Assembly: GCA_050953085.1 (NCBI GenBank)
Contig: JBMNLX010000009.1
Span: 124,001 to 188,000, forward strand
From: UBA3946 sp002385755
GTDB lineage: Bacteria > Bacillota_I > Bacilli_A > ML615J-28 > CAG-698
Reading direction: 5' to 3'
DNA length: 64,000 nucleotides
Every line of letters begins with the position of its first letter. Position 1 is the stretch's first letter. Of this stretch, positions 23,082-31,296 are shown in pieces. The notes below the pieces were generated by a model that ran no database searches, was not told the origin of the DNA, and worked only from the letters and a program-made list of their open reading frames with translations. The translations under genes were made by a program, and so were the position numbers.

Positions 23082-24507
23082 TAAATTGATATTCGAACTT
23101 TCAAAACAAGGCCGGCGCGGTTATAGCTTGCCGGCGGCGGAAGTCCCGGCAGCGGAAATACCGGAAGAATTAAGGCGGAAATCGCCGCTCGATATGCCGG
23201 AGGTAACAGAACTCGACGTCGTCAGGCATTACACCAATCTTTCCCGCAAAAATTACGGCGTCGACCAGGGGTTTTATCCGTTGGGTTCTTGCACGATGAA
23301 GTATAACCCGAAAATCAACGAAGAACTCGCGTCGCTTTCGGCCTTCGCGCGCCTGCATCCGCTGCAACCCGCGTCCACGGCGCAGGGGGCGCTCGCCGTG
23401 TATTTTCATTTGGAAGAAATGCTTAAGGAAGTAACGGGAATGGCCGCGTTTTCCTTCAGTCCTTTCGCCGGCGCCCACGGCGAGGCCTGCGGTTTGATGA
23501 TCATGAAGAAATACCACCAATCGCGCGGGGATTACAAACGGACGAAAATAATCGTTCCCGATACCGCTCACGGCACTAACCCGGCCAGCGCGAGCGTCGT
23601 CGGTTTCGACACGTTGGTGGTCGGTTCCACGCCCGAGGGGACGGTTGACGTCGAAAAATTAAAAGAGCTTCTTAACGACGAGATCGCCGGAATCATGCTT
23701 ACCAATCCCAACACGCTGGGGATATTCGAAAAGGATATCATGGAAATCGCGCGGCTCATGCGCGAAAACGGAAGCCTTCTCTATTACGACGGCGCTAACC
23801 TGAACGCCTTGCTTGGCGTCGCCCGTCCCGCCGAGATGGGTTTTGATATTATTCATCTGAACCTGCATAAGACGTTTTCCACGCCGCACGGCGGCGGCGG
23901 TCCCGGAAGCGGGCCCGTCGGAGTCAGGGCTGATCTTGCCGATTTTCTTCCCAACCCGCGCGTAGTCAAGCGTGATGACGGGTACGCCCTGCATTACTCC
24001 GACGCCTCAATCGGGGCGATTGGCGGCTTTTACGGCAATTTCTTAGTCGTTTTAAAAGCTTACGCTTATTTGTTGAGCCTCGGGAAGGAACATCTTGACA
24101 AAGTCGGGAAATTTTCCGTCTTAAACGCGAATTATATAAAAGAATCATTAAAGGACGATTATCTTTTGCCGATTAACGGTCTTTGCAAGCACGAGGTCGT
24201 TTTTGACGGGTTAATTAAGGGCGGGGCGACGACTTTGGATGTCGCGAAGAGATTGCTTGATTACGGCTATCATCCCCCGACCATATATTTCCCGCTTTTG
24301 TTTCACCAGTCTTTGATGATCGAACCGACCGAAGCGGAATCCAAAGAAACGATAGATGATTTTATTGCCGTGATGAAAAAGATCGCTGCGGAAGCCGTCC
24401 AAAACCCCGAGTTGCTTAAGGAAGCGCCGCATAACACGCCCGTAAGGCGTCTCGACGAGGTCAAAGCCGCGCGCCAGCCGGTAATAAAATATAAGGATAT
24501 GCCATGA
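23074..24507 (+). CDS. gcvPB: Glycine dehydrogenase (decarboxylating) subunit 2
   Basis: A 477-residue PLP-binding subunit of the split P protein. The Schiff-base lysine is K266 in HLNLHKTFSTPHGGGGPG. The N-terminus holds YPLGSCTMKYNPK. The ATG at 23074 is preferred over TTG 23068 because GAGGA at 23061-23065 is then eight bases away. Overlaps the 3' end of gcvPA, showing coupling, and its stop overlaps the lpdA start. Confidence 0.97.
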   Translation: MYDKLIFELSKQGRRGYSLPAAEVPAAEIPEELRRKSPLDMPEVTELDVVRHYTNLSRKNYGVDQGFYPLGSCTMKYNPKINEELASLSAFARLHPLQPASTAQGALAVYFHLEEMLKEVTGMAAFSFSPFAGAHGEACGLMIMKKYHQSRGDYKRTKIIVPDTAHGTNPASASVVGFDTLVVGSTPEGTVDVEKLKELLNDEIAGIMLTNPNTLGIFEKDIMEIARLMRENGSLLYYDGANLNALLGVARPAEMGFDIIHLNLHKTFSTPHGGGGPGSGPVGVRADLADFLPNPRVVKRDDGYALHYSDASIGAIGGFYGNFLVVLKAYAYLLSLGKEHLDKVGKFSVLNANYIKESLKDDYLLPINGLCKHEVVFDGLIKGGATTLDVAKRLLDYGYHPPTIYFPLLFHQSLMIEPTEAESKETIDDFIAVMKKIAAEAVQNPELLKEAPHNTPVRRLDEVKAARQPVIKYKDMP

Positions 24508-25817
24508 AAGATATCATAATAATCGGCGCCGGGCCCGGCGGCTACGAGACGGCCATTAAAGCCGCGAAACAAGGTCTCTCGGTTCTTTTAATCGAAAAAG
24601 ATAAGTTGGGCGGGACTTGCCTGCAAAAAGGATGCATCCCGACCAAAGCCTATTACCAGTCGGCCGCGGTTCTGAGACAACTTAATCAACGCGAGGATTA
24701 CGGGATTACCGGGAACTTTGCTTTCCAGTTCGAGAAAACATATAAAAGAAAAGAAAAGATCGTTTCCGACCTGACCCAGGGCGTCGCTTTTCTGCTTAAA
24801 AGGCATAATGTCGAGGTGGTCTATGGTCCGGCTCGCCTCGTATCGACAAAAGAGGTCGCGGTTGATGATAGCGTGTATCGGGGGAAAAACATTATAATCG
24901 CCACGGGTTCAAAACCGGCCGTCTTTCCCGATTGGAACGTGTCGGCGGCGATAACGTCCGATGAATTGTTGGCGCTAAAGGAAGTTCCCAAGAAGCTCGC
25001 CATAATCGGCGGCGGCGTTGTCGGTATTGAATTCGCATCGATTTTTAACGCTTTTGGAAGCGAAGTCGAGATATTCGAGATTGCCGATACGATACTGCCG
25101 ATGTTTGACAGAGAAATCTCCCGACGCCTGCAGTCCTACCTGAAGACGCAAGGAATCAAAATCCATACAGGGGCGCGCGTGCTCGGGTTGGAAGAAAAGG
25201 GGAAGATTTATTACCGCGCCGGAAACGAGGAAAAGTCGAGCGCGGCAGATAAAATCCTAATATCCGTCGGCCGGATCCCGAATATCGACGGTCTTGGCTT
25301 GGACGCGGCGGGAATTAAATACGATCGCCGCGGCATAAAAGTTAATTCTTATTTCCAGACCAATGTAAAGAATATTTACGCGATCGGCGACGTGACCGGG
25401 AAAATGATGCTCGCTCATACCGCGACATACGGCGGCTACCACGCATTAAGTCACATATTGGAAGAAAAATCGCGGGTTAATTTTAAAATCGTTCCCAGCT
25501 GCGTCTTTACGTTTCCCGAAGTTGCGATGGCCGGGTTAACCGAGGCGGAGTGCGGTCGGTACGAATATCGCGTCCACAAAGCCTATTTCCGCGCTAACGG
25601 CAAAGCCGTGACCATGAACGACGCCGACGGTTTTATCAAAATTATCACCGTTAACAACAAAATCAAAGGCGTTCATATTATCGGTCCGCATGCCAGTGAC
25701 TTGATTCATGAAGCGGTTATCGCCATGAACGGCAACATCGCGGCCGACCGGTTCGCGGAATGCATTCACGCCCACCCGACCTTGGGAGAGATATATCTCC
25801 AGGCGTTTGAACAATAA
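24504..25817 (+). CDS. lpdA: Dihydrolipoyl dehydrogenase (L protein)
   Basis: A 437-residue FAD-containing disulfide oxidoreductase that reoxidises dihydrolipoyl-GcvH with NAD. The FAD motif GAGPGG (8-13), the redox cysteines C39 and C44 in GGTCLQKGCIPTK, the NAD motif GGGVVGIEFA and the C-terminal HAHPTLGE active-site histidine are present. It is short for the family (usual length about 460-480). Its place at the end of the gcv operon marks it as the dedicated L protein. No lipoate ligase or lipoyl synthase gene is in the window. Confidence 0.95.
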   Translation: MKDIIIIGAGPGGYETAIKAAKQGLSVLLIEKDKLGGTCLQKGCIPTKAYYQSAAVLRQLNQREDYGITGNFAFQFEKTYKRKEKIVSDLTQGVAFLLKRHNVEVVYGPARLVSTKEVAVDDSVYRGKNIIIATGSKPAVFPDWNVSAAITSDELLALKEVPKKLAIIGGGVVGIEFASIFNAFGSEVEIFEIADTILPMFDREISRRLQSYLKTQGIKIHTGARVLGLEEKGKIYYRAGNEEKSSAADKILISVGRIPNIDGLGLDAAGIKYDRRGIKVNSYFQTNVKNIYAIGDVTGKMMLAHTATYGGYHALSHILEEKSRVNFKIVPSCVFTFPEVAMAGLTEAECGRYEYRVHKAYFRANGKAVTMNDADGFIKIITVNNKIKGVHIIGPHASDLIHEAVIAMNGNIAADRFAECIHAHPTLGEIYLQAFEQ

Positions 25818-25829
25818 ATTTTTAACAAG

Positions 25830-25854
25830 AGCGCGTTAAAAACGCGCTTTTTTT
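25830..25854 (+). terminator. Terminator of the glycine cleavage operon
   Basis: Stem AGCGCGTT/AACGCGCT (25830-25837 with 25841-25848), loop AAA, T residues to 25854. Confidence 0.88.
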
Positions 25855-25860
25855 GTTTGC

Positions 25861-26067
25861 GACGAAATAAAGAGCCCACAAGAAATCATCTTCGCGACTG
25901 AAGCGACTTTGGCGAACGCGCGCTACGCGCAAGCCGCTCGGTTGGCTTACGATAACTTAGATTACGGTTTAAAACCAAGGGTTTCGAATTACGACGATTT
26001 GCTGGCCGCCTTGGTAGAACGGGAGCCGGCAAGGCAAGCCGACATTAATCCCGTAAAAAAATTATAA
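25861..26067 (+). pseudogene. Remnant coding frame, unknown family
   Basis: An open frame of 68 codons ends with TAA at 26065-26067 but has no start codon and no ribosome binding site. It reads EIIFATEATLANARYAQAAR and continues with LAYDNLDYGLKPRVSNYDDL, protein-like and with the codon style of the neighbours. It begins directly after the gcv terminator and is followed by another terminator at 26091, so it looks like the C-terminal end of a gene whose 5' part was deleted. The parent family was not recognised. Confidence 0.5.
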
Positions 26068-26090
26068 ATGAAGGATAGTCTTTGAATAAC

Positions 26091-26125
26091 GGGCTAACCA
26101 CGCCGTGTGGTTGGCCCTTTTTTTT
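26091..26125 (+). terminator. Terminator behind the gene remnant
   Basis: Stem GGGCTAACCAC/GTGGTTGGCCC with one T-G pair (26091-26101 with 26107-26117) and eight T residues. It no longer has an intact gene to end. Confidence 0.88.
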
Positions 26126-26235
26126 CGGGGGATAAAACGAGTATACAATTTTGATTGTAAAAATATCGTTATCTAACAATATAGGAAATTATTAAAGTAT
26201 AATCGAATATAAATGATGAAAATATAAGTTATTTG

Positions 26236-26264
26236 TTGTAAAAAGGGGTGGATTTTGGTATAAT
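26236..26264 (+). promoter_or_regulatory. Promoter of the DUF1189-like gene and leuS
   Basis: TTGTAA (26236-26241), 17-base spacer, TATAAT (26259-26264). The bases between 26126 and 26235 hold nothing recognisable. Confidence 0.75.
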
Positions 26265-26291
26265 AACATTTATAGAACGGAGGATTCACTG

Positions 26292-27116
26292 TTGCTCACG
26301 CGTTTGAAATTCGGGTTGTTCCGCCCCTCGCAAGTATCGAGTTTAAAAGACGATAAAAAAATATACACGGTTTTGTTTTTTATTTTAATGGTATTATTAT
26401 CGCTAATACCTTTTGTCATATTGGTGAGCAAAACCGATACCCTAAGTTACGAAACAAAAAGGGAAATCAGGTCGCTTTTCCGCGATTATGAAATCCCGTA
26501 TGAGATAAGGGATTATAAACTGACAAAAACAAGCGATAACGGGGAAGACAAATTAAATATTCCCGTGAACCAGGCGTTTTATATTGTCTTTGACGACAAG
26601 CTGGAAAGCGAGCCGCAGATTACGCCCAATAGAATAACCGTTGTTTTTGCCAGGGAAAAAGTATATTTGATTCATTTTTTTTATCGGAAAGAGCTATTTT
26701 CATATAGCGAATACAGGGATTTGGAGAATCTCGATCTATCGCTTGCTAACGCGGACGATCACCAGTTTTGGGACAAGGTGTTCCCGATCGTCCGGGACCA
26801 ACTCGATAAAACCCGCCATTATAGTTTACTGATGCAAATCGGGGTTTACGGATTTTTATTTTACGCGATAGAACTGCTGATTTTCAGCCTGATAGTGACG
26901 TTGTTTCTCAGGACGTTGATCCAGGTCAAGGCGAACGTCAAGTTTTCCCAGCTATGGCGGCTGATAATATACCTTTTGGCTCCTTACGTGATATTTAGAT
27001 TGTTTGCCGATTTGTACGGGCTGTCTATTTTGTCTTATGTCGGCATCATCACGACCATCATATACGCGATTAAGATGAATAACTCTTTAACAATCGGAAA
27101 GGGTGTTATAAAATGA
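26292..27116 (+). CDS. DUF1189-like membrane protein
   Basis: A 274-residue membrane protein with one transmembrane segment near residues 27-50, a soluble domain to about 180, and four more hydrophobic segments at the C-terminus. The layout resembles DUF1189 proteins (MalA-like in some Bacilli), but sequence similarity could not be tested. Starts with TTG at 26292, eight bases after CGGAGG. Its stop overlaps the leuS ATG, so expression is coupled to that of leuS. Function unknown. Confidence 0.7.
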   Translation: MLTRLKFGLFRPSQVSSLKDDKKIYTVLFFILMVLLSLIPFVILVSKTDTLSYETKREIRSLFRDYEIPYEIRDYKLTKTSDNGEDKLNIPVNQAFYIVFDDKLESEPQITPNRITVVFAREKVYLIHFFYRKELFSYSEYRDLENLDLSLANADDHQFWDKVFPIVRDQLDKTRHYSLLMQIGVYGFLFYAIELLIFSLIVTLFLRTLIQVKANVKFSQLWRLIIYLLAPYVIFRLFADLYGLSILSYVGIITTIIYAIKMNNSLTIGKGVIK

Positions 27117-29530
27117 GTTTTTACAACCATACCGCCATCGAAAAGAAATGGCAAAAACGGTGGCATGAAAACAAAACGTTCAAAACGCGGTTCGAACCGG
27201 GAAAACCGAAGTTTTATGTTCTCGACATGTTTCCTTACCCGAGCGGCGCCGGCCTGCACGTCGGTCATCCGTTAAGTTACACGGCGACCGATATCGTCGC
27301 CCGCATGAAAAGAATGCAAGGCTATAACGTGCTGCACCCGATGGGGTGGGACGCTTTCGGGCTGCCGGCGGAGCAATACGCGATTACGACGGGAAAGGAT
27401 CCCGCCGATTTTACAAAGAAAAACATCGGCGTGTTTAAACAACAAATGAACGCCTTGGGGTTTTCATATGATTGGGACCGGGAAATCGCCACCTGCGACC
27501 CGGAATACTATAAATGGACGCAATGGATTTTTACCCTGCTTTACAAGCGCGGTCTCGCGGAAATAAGGGAAGTTGAGGTTAACTGGTGCGAAGGTTTGGG
27601 AACCGTTCTCGCTAACGAGGAAGTCATTACCGTCGACGGCCGGATGGTGAGCGAAAGAGGTCATTTCCCCGTCGTAAAAAAACCGATGCGCCAATGGGTG
27701 CTCAAAATAACCGAATACGCGGAAAGGCTGCTTGAAGACTTGGAAGAGCTCGATTGGCCGCAGTCAATTAAGGAAATGCAGCGAAACTGGATCGGCAAAA
27801 GTTCCGGAGCGGAGGTCACGTTCCGCGTCGCCGGCTCCGACGAGGAATTCGTCGTTTTCACGACCCGTCCGGACACGCTTTTCGGCGCGACTTATTGCGT
27901 GCTCGCGCCGGAACACGAGCTTGTCTTGAAAATCGCCGCCGCGGATCGAAAGGAAGAAGTCTTAAAATATATCGAATACGCCAAAGCGCGCAGCGATTTG
28001 GACCGGACCGATTTAAACAAAGATAAAACCGGGGTTTTCACCGGCGCTTACGCCATCAACCCGGTCAATGAAAAACCGGTCCCGATATGGATCGCCGATT
28101 ACGTGCTTTCCTCATACGGGACGGGCGCGATTATGGCCGTTCCCGCCCACGATCAGCGCGATTACGAATTCGCGAAGAAGTACGGCCTCCCAATCGTAAA
28201 GGTGTTGGACGGGGATATTTCCGAATCCGCGTTCGTCGGCGACGCGCCGCACGTTAATTCGGGATTCATCGACGGGACGGACCTGGAAACCGGTATCAAT
28301 AAAATAACCGAGTGGCTCGAGGAGCGCGGTCTCGGGAAAAGAAGCGTCAATTACCGCTTGCGCGATTGGATCTTCAGCCGCCAGCGTTACTGGGGCGAGC
28401 CGTTCCCCGTCGTTTTCTGGGAAGACGGCGCGACGGAAATATTGGAACTTGACGAGTTGCCGTTATTGTTGCCGGAATTGCCGGATGTGAAAAAAGGCAT
28501 GGTCGCCGAGGCGCCGCTTGCCCTGGCCGCGGACTGGCTTAACGTCGTCCGCGCCGACGGCGTCAAAGGCCGCCGCGATATCAACACGATGCCTCAATGG
28601 GCGGGAAGCTGCTGGTATTATATCGCTTATATTCTGAAGGAAGAAGACGGGTTTATCCCCCTGAATACCCCGGAAGCGAAAGAAAAAATTAAAAACTGGC
28701 TGCCCGTCGATTTATACATCGGCGGGGCCGAGCATGCCGTTTTGCATCTTTTGTACGCCCGCTTCTGGCATAAGGTTCTTTATGATTGCGGGATCGTCAA
28801 CACGAAAGAACCCTTCAGGAAGCTTTTCAACCAAGGGATGATTCTCGGCGAGGACGGCGAGAAGATGTCCAAGTCCCGCGGGAATGTTTTAAATCCCGAC
28901 GCCTACGTCGGGGAGTACGGCGCCGACGCGTTCCGTTTGTATGAGATGTTCATGGGTCCGTTGGAAGCCGACAAACCGTGGTCAACAAAGAATATCGAGG
29001 GCGCGCGCCGCTTTTTGGACCGCGTTTACCGTCTTTATACGGAGTTTGCGGAAATAGTCGGGGAAAACAAAAACTTGGAGCGCGTTTTTCATCAAACGGT
29101 GAAAAAGGTAACCGAGGATTTCGAGAACCTTCGCTTTAATACCGCGATTAGCCAGATGATGATTTTTATTAACGACTGCTATAAAGAAAGGAAAATCCCC
29201 CGCGAGTATTTGGAAGGATTTTTGATCTTGTTGAACCCGATATGCCCGCATTTGACGGAGGAATTGAACGAGACTGTCTTAAAGAACAAGCCAATCTCCG
29301 AAGCGAAATGGCCGGTTTACGACCCCGAGAAGATCAAAGCCGCCGCCGTCACCGTGGTCGTTCAAATCAACGGAAAGATCCGCGATAAGATTGATGTTGA
29401 AATCGACACGCCGGAAGAGGCTTTGAAGGACATGGTTTTGGCGCGCGAAAAGGTCAAGCAGTTTACGGCGGGCAAAGAGATTAGAAAAATTATCGTCGTA
29501 CCCAATAAAATTGTAAATATTGTCATTTGA
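27113..29530 (+). CDS. leuS: Leucyl-tRNA synthetase
   Basis: An 805-residue class I aminoacyl-tRNA synthetase. The HIGH-type motif lies in PYPSGAGLHVGH (41-52) and the KMSKS loop is at 584-588. The editing domain (CP1) includes the TTRPDTLFGAT segment near residues 249-259, and the C-terminal domain ends normally. Length matches bacterial LeuRS. Overlaps the upstream membrane-protein gene (ATGA). No T-box leader was seen before it. Confidence 0.98.
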   Translation: MSFYNHTAIEKKWQKRWHENKTFKTRFEPGKPKFYVLDMFPYPSGAGLHVGHPLSYTATDIVARMKRMQGYNVLHPMGWDAFGLPAEQYAITTGKDPADFTKKNIGVFKQQMNALGFSYDWDREIATCDPEYYKWTQWIFTLLYKRGLAEIREVEVNWCEGLGTVLANEEVITVDGRMVSERGHFPVVKKPMRQWVLKITEYAERLLEDLEELDWPQSIKEMQRNWIGKSSGAEVTFRVAGSDEEFVVFTTRPDTLFGATYCVLAPEHELVLKIAAADRKEEVLKYIEYAKARSDLDRTDLNKDKTGVFTGAYAINPVNEKPVPIWIADYVLSSYGTGAIMAVPAHDQRDYEFAKKYGLPIVKVLDGDISESAFVGDAPHVNSGFIDGTDLETGINKITEWLEERGLGKRSVNYRLRDWIFSRQRYWGEPFPVVFWEDGATEILELDELPLLLPELPDVKKGMVAEAPLALAADWLNVVRADGVKGRRDINTMPQWAGSCWYYIAYILKEEDGFIPLNTPEAKEKIKNWLPVDLYIGGAEHAVLHLLYARFWHKVLYDCGIVNTKEPFRKLFNQGMILGEDGEKMSKSRGNVLNPDAYVGEYGADAFRLYEMFMGPLEADKPWSTKNIEGARRFLDRVYRLYTEFAEIVGENKNLERVFHQTVKKVTEDFENLRFNTAISQMMIFINDCYKERKIPREYLEGFLILLNPICPHLTEELNETVLKNKPISEAKWPVYDPEKIKAAAVTVVVQINGKIRDKIDVEIDTPEEALKDMVLAREKVKQFTAGKEIRKIIVVPNKIVNIVI

Positions 29531-29595
29531 AAAATGCCGATAATGTTTCTTATCAATAGTTTTATGTGATATAATGAAAAAAAGGAGGCATGGAA

Positions 29596-30207
29596 ATGGT
29601 AAAGGAAACGTCGGTCGAAATAGGCGACGTCATCAATCTTGCCCGCGGGGAAGAAATCATTAACGTCTATGAGGGCTTTAAAACGCAAAACCCCAGCGGT
29701 TACGGCTATTTTTTGATTACCAACTTTCGTTTCGTATTTTTCAAAAAATCCACCGAATGGAGCAACAAAACCGTAAACACGCTTGAAATCCCGGTAAATC
29801 ATATCGGCGGGATCAAAAGCGAGTACGGGCGAAAAGCGGTAAAAATGCAAGTATTAATCGCGTTGGGCATTATCCTGTTGTCTTTGGTCGGATTCGGTCT
29901 TAATTCCGTCCTGGGGAAAGTTATGCTCTATGTTAGCGCGCCGGTGTTGTTGGCCGGTCTGTTGGTGCTTATTTTCAGCAGACGCCGCGTGTTCACCATC
30001 GAAATATTCACGAAAAGCACGATGGGGTCGGTAGTCTCTTTAACCAACGATTTTTTCAAACTTAAAAAAGCGACCCGGATCGTCGTCCGTTCCGAAACGT
30101 TCAAGATGATTCGCGATTTAGGCAAAACGATTACGGAAGCGCAAAGCTATCGCCCGAAGCCGATCCCGGAAAAAAGCGCGGGCTCATTGCCGAAGATCGA
30201 GGGATAA
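29596..30207 (+). CDS. PH-like domain membrane protein, unknown
   Basis: A 203-residue protein. Residues about 10-75 resemble a bacterial PH-like fold (GYFLITNFRFVFFKK, then LEIPVNHIGGIKSEYG), followed by two close transmembrane segments near 85-130 and a second beta-rich cytoplasmic region. The ATG at 29596 is chosen because AAAGGAGG (29581-29588) is seven bases away, while the ATG at 29590 is too close. A TATAAT at 29570-29575 is the likely -10 box. Function unknown. Confidence 0.7.
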   Translation: MVKETSVEIGDVINLARGEEIINVYEGFKTQNPSGYGYFLITNFRFVFFKKSTEWSNKTVNTLEIPVNHIGGIKSEYGRKAVKMQVLIALGIILLSLVGFGLNSVLGKVMLYVSAPVLLAGLLVLIFSRRRVFTIEIFTKSTMGSVVSLTNDFFKLKKATRIVVRSETFKMIRDLGKTITEAQSYRPKPIPEKSAGSLPKIEG

Positions 30208-30214
30208 TCCGGTC

Positions 30215-30547
30215 GTGAAGTGCGGGCGGAAAAGAACCGTTTTCGATTTGCTTTCCGTTTATACTTGCGCAGGGTGCGAATATCGCCGCGAGGACGAATT
30301 AATCGTTATCGGCCGGCAAGTTATCGCAGTTTATTATTTGGGCGATAATTGCCCGCACCTTCCCGAAAGGGACGACTACGCCCTAAGCGGCTCGTCCAAA
30401 CTGCGGTTATTGCTTAAGGACGCGATTTCGCACGACAACGAAATAATGCTTTTCCTTTTTGAACAATTTAATCTGCGCGACTACTACGATTTATTCGAGA
30501 AAATAATGGACGAAGGATTAAGCGTTCAGGTTATTTGCTTAAGCTAG
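30215..30547 (+). CDS. Small CxxC-containing protein, unknown
   Basis: A 110-residue protein starting with GTG seven bases after the preceding gene. Cysteines at residue 3 and in TCAGC (about 17-21) may bind zinc. The rest is acidic with a helical C-terminus (EQFNLRDYYDLFEKIMDE). Codon style matches the neighbours. A terminator overlaps its stop codon. No family recognised. Confidence 0.6.
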   Translation: MKCGRKRTVFDLLSVYTCAGCEYRREDELIVIGRQVIAVYYLGDNCPHLPERDDYALSGSSKLRLLLKDAISHDNEIMLFLFEQFNLRDYYDLFEKIMDEGLSVQVICLS

Positions 30548-30567
30548 GCGGTTTTCCCGCCTTTTTT
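30546..30567 (+). terminator. Terminator of the 29596-30547 operon
   Basis: Stem AGGCGG/CCGCCT (30546-30551 with 30557-30562) with six T residues, overlapping the TAG stop. Confidence 0.75.
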
Positions 30568-30571
30568 AAAG

Positions 30572-30597
30572 AAAAAAGGGGAGATTATATTTCTCCC
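30572..30597 (-). terminator. Terminator of hpf
   Basis: On the minus strand GGGAGA/TCTCCC (30592-30597 with 30579-30584) is followed by six T residues (30577-30572). The hpf stop codon lies in the loop. Confidence 0.8.
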
Positions 30598-31154
30598 TCT
30601 TGCGTTGTTTCAATTATTCCGTAGTTCTGATCCTCGCGCAGGTAAATGACCGATACTTTGTTGGTTTCGCTATTCAGGAATACGAAGAAATTATGTCCCA
30701 GCATCTCCATTTGCAGGATGGCGTCATCGACCGACATCGGCCGTAGCTCGACTTTCTTTTCTTTTACAAGATTCGTGGCGATAATCTCGGTCTTCATTTT
30801 TTCCAGATCGAAATCGCTCTGTGCCGAATAATATCGCGCTATTCCCTCGCGTTTTTTCAGGCTTTTGTAAATTTTGGATTTGTGTTTTCTGATTTGCGCT
30901 TCGAGTTTGTCTATCGCCAGGTCGATCGCGCCGTAAATGGACTGGTTTTTCGCCTCGGCCCGTAATAGGATGTTCTTGGTCGGAATGGTGATTTCCACGG
31001 TCTGATGAGAGTCATAAACTTTGCAGAGAACATTAGCCTCCAACTCATGCTTTTTCGAAAAATATTGTTCAATCTTTTGCAGTTTGTTGGTGACATAATT
31101 CCTGATCGCTTCGGTAGGTTTAAATTTGTTTTTGCCCCGAACAATAACTTTCAT
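30585..31154 (-). CDS. hpf: Ribosome hibernation promoting factor, long form
   Basis: A 189-residue long HPF that joins two 70S ribosomes into inactive 100S dimers in stationary phase. The N-terminal HPF/RaiA domain covers residues 1-100 (IRNYVTNKLQKIEQYF) and the C-terminal dimerisation domain about 130-185 (RPMSVDDAILQMEMLGHNFFVF). Ribosome binding site AAAGGAGA precedes the ATG. It is often found upstream of secA-prfB in Bacilli; here a divergent surface-protein gene has been placed between them. Confidence 0.96.
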   Translation of the reverse strand: MKVIVRGKNKFKPTEAIRNYVTNKLQKIEQYFSKKHELEANVLCKVYDSHQTVEITIPTKNILLRAEAKNQSIYGAIDLAIDKLEAQIRKHKSKIYKSLKKREGIARYYSAQSDFDLEKMKTEIIATNLVKEKKVELRPMSVDDAILQMEMLGHNFFVFLNSETNKVSVIYLREDQNYGIIETTQEGEI

Positions 31155-31186
31155 GTAACAGTCTCCTTTGCTTAGATTCTGATTTT

Positions 31187-31215
31187 ATTATAACATACCG
31201 ATTGCTTCAATGCAA
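31187..31215 (-). promoter_or_regulatory. Promoter of hpf
   Basis: On the minus strand TTGCAT (31215-31210), 17-base spacer, TATAAT (31192-31187). Confidence 0.75.
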
Positions 31216-31296
31216 AACAATATGCATAAAATTATATGTGTCAATAATAGTATTTATTATTTTGCCCGAATTATAAATGAGAGAGAGGAAGAATTT

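Noticed and set aside
31210..31296. N-terminal extension of the first GHL10 protein
   Set aside because: It would overlap the hpf promoter, has no ribosome binding site and would spoil the clear signal peptide starting at 31297.
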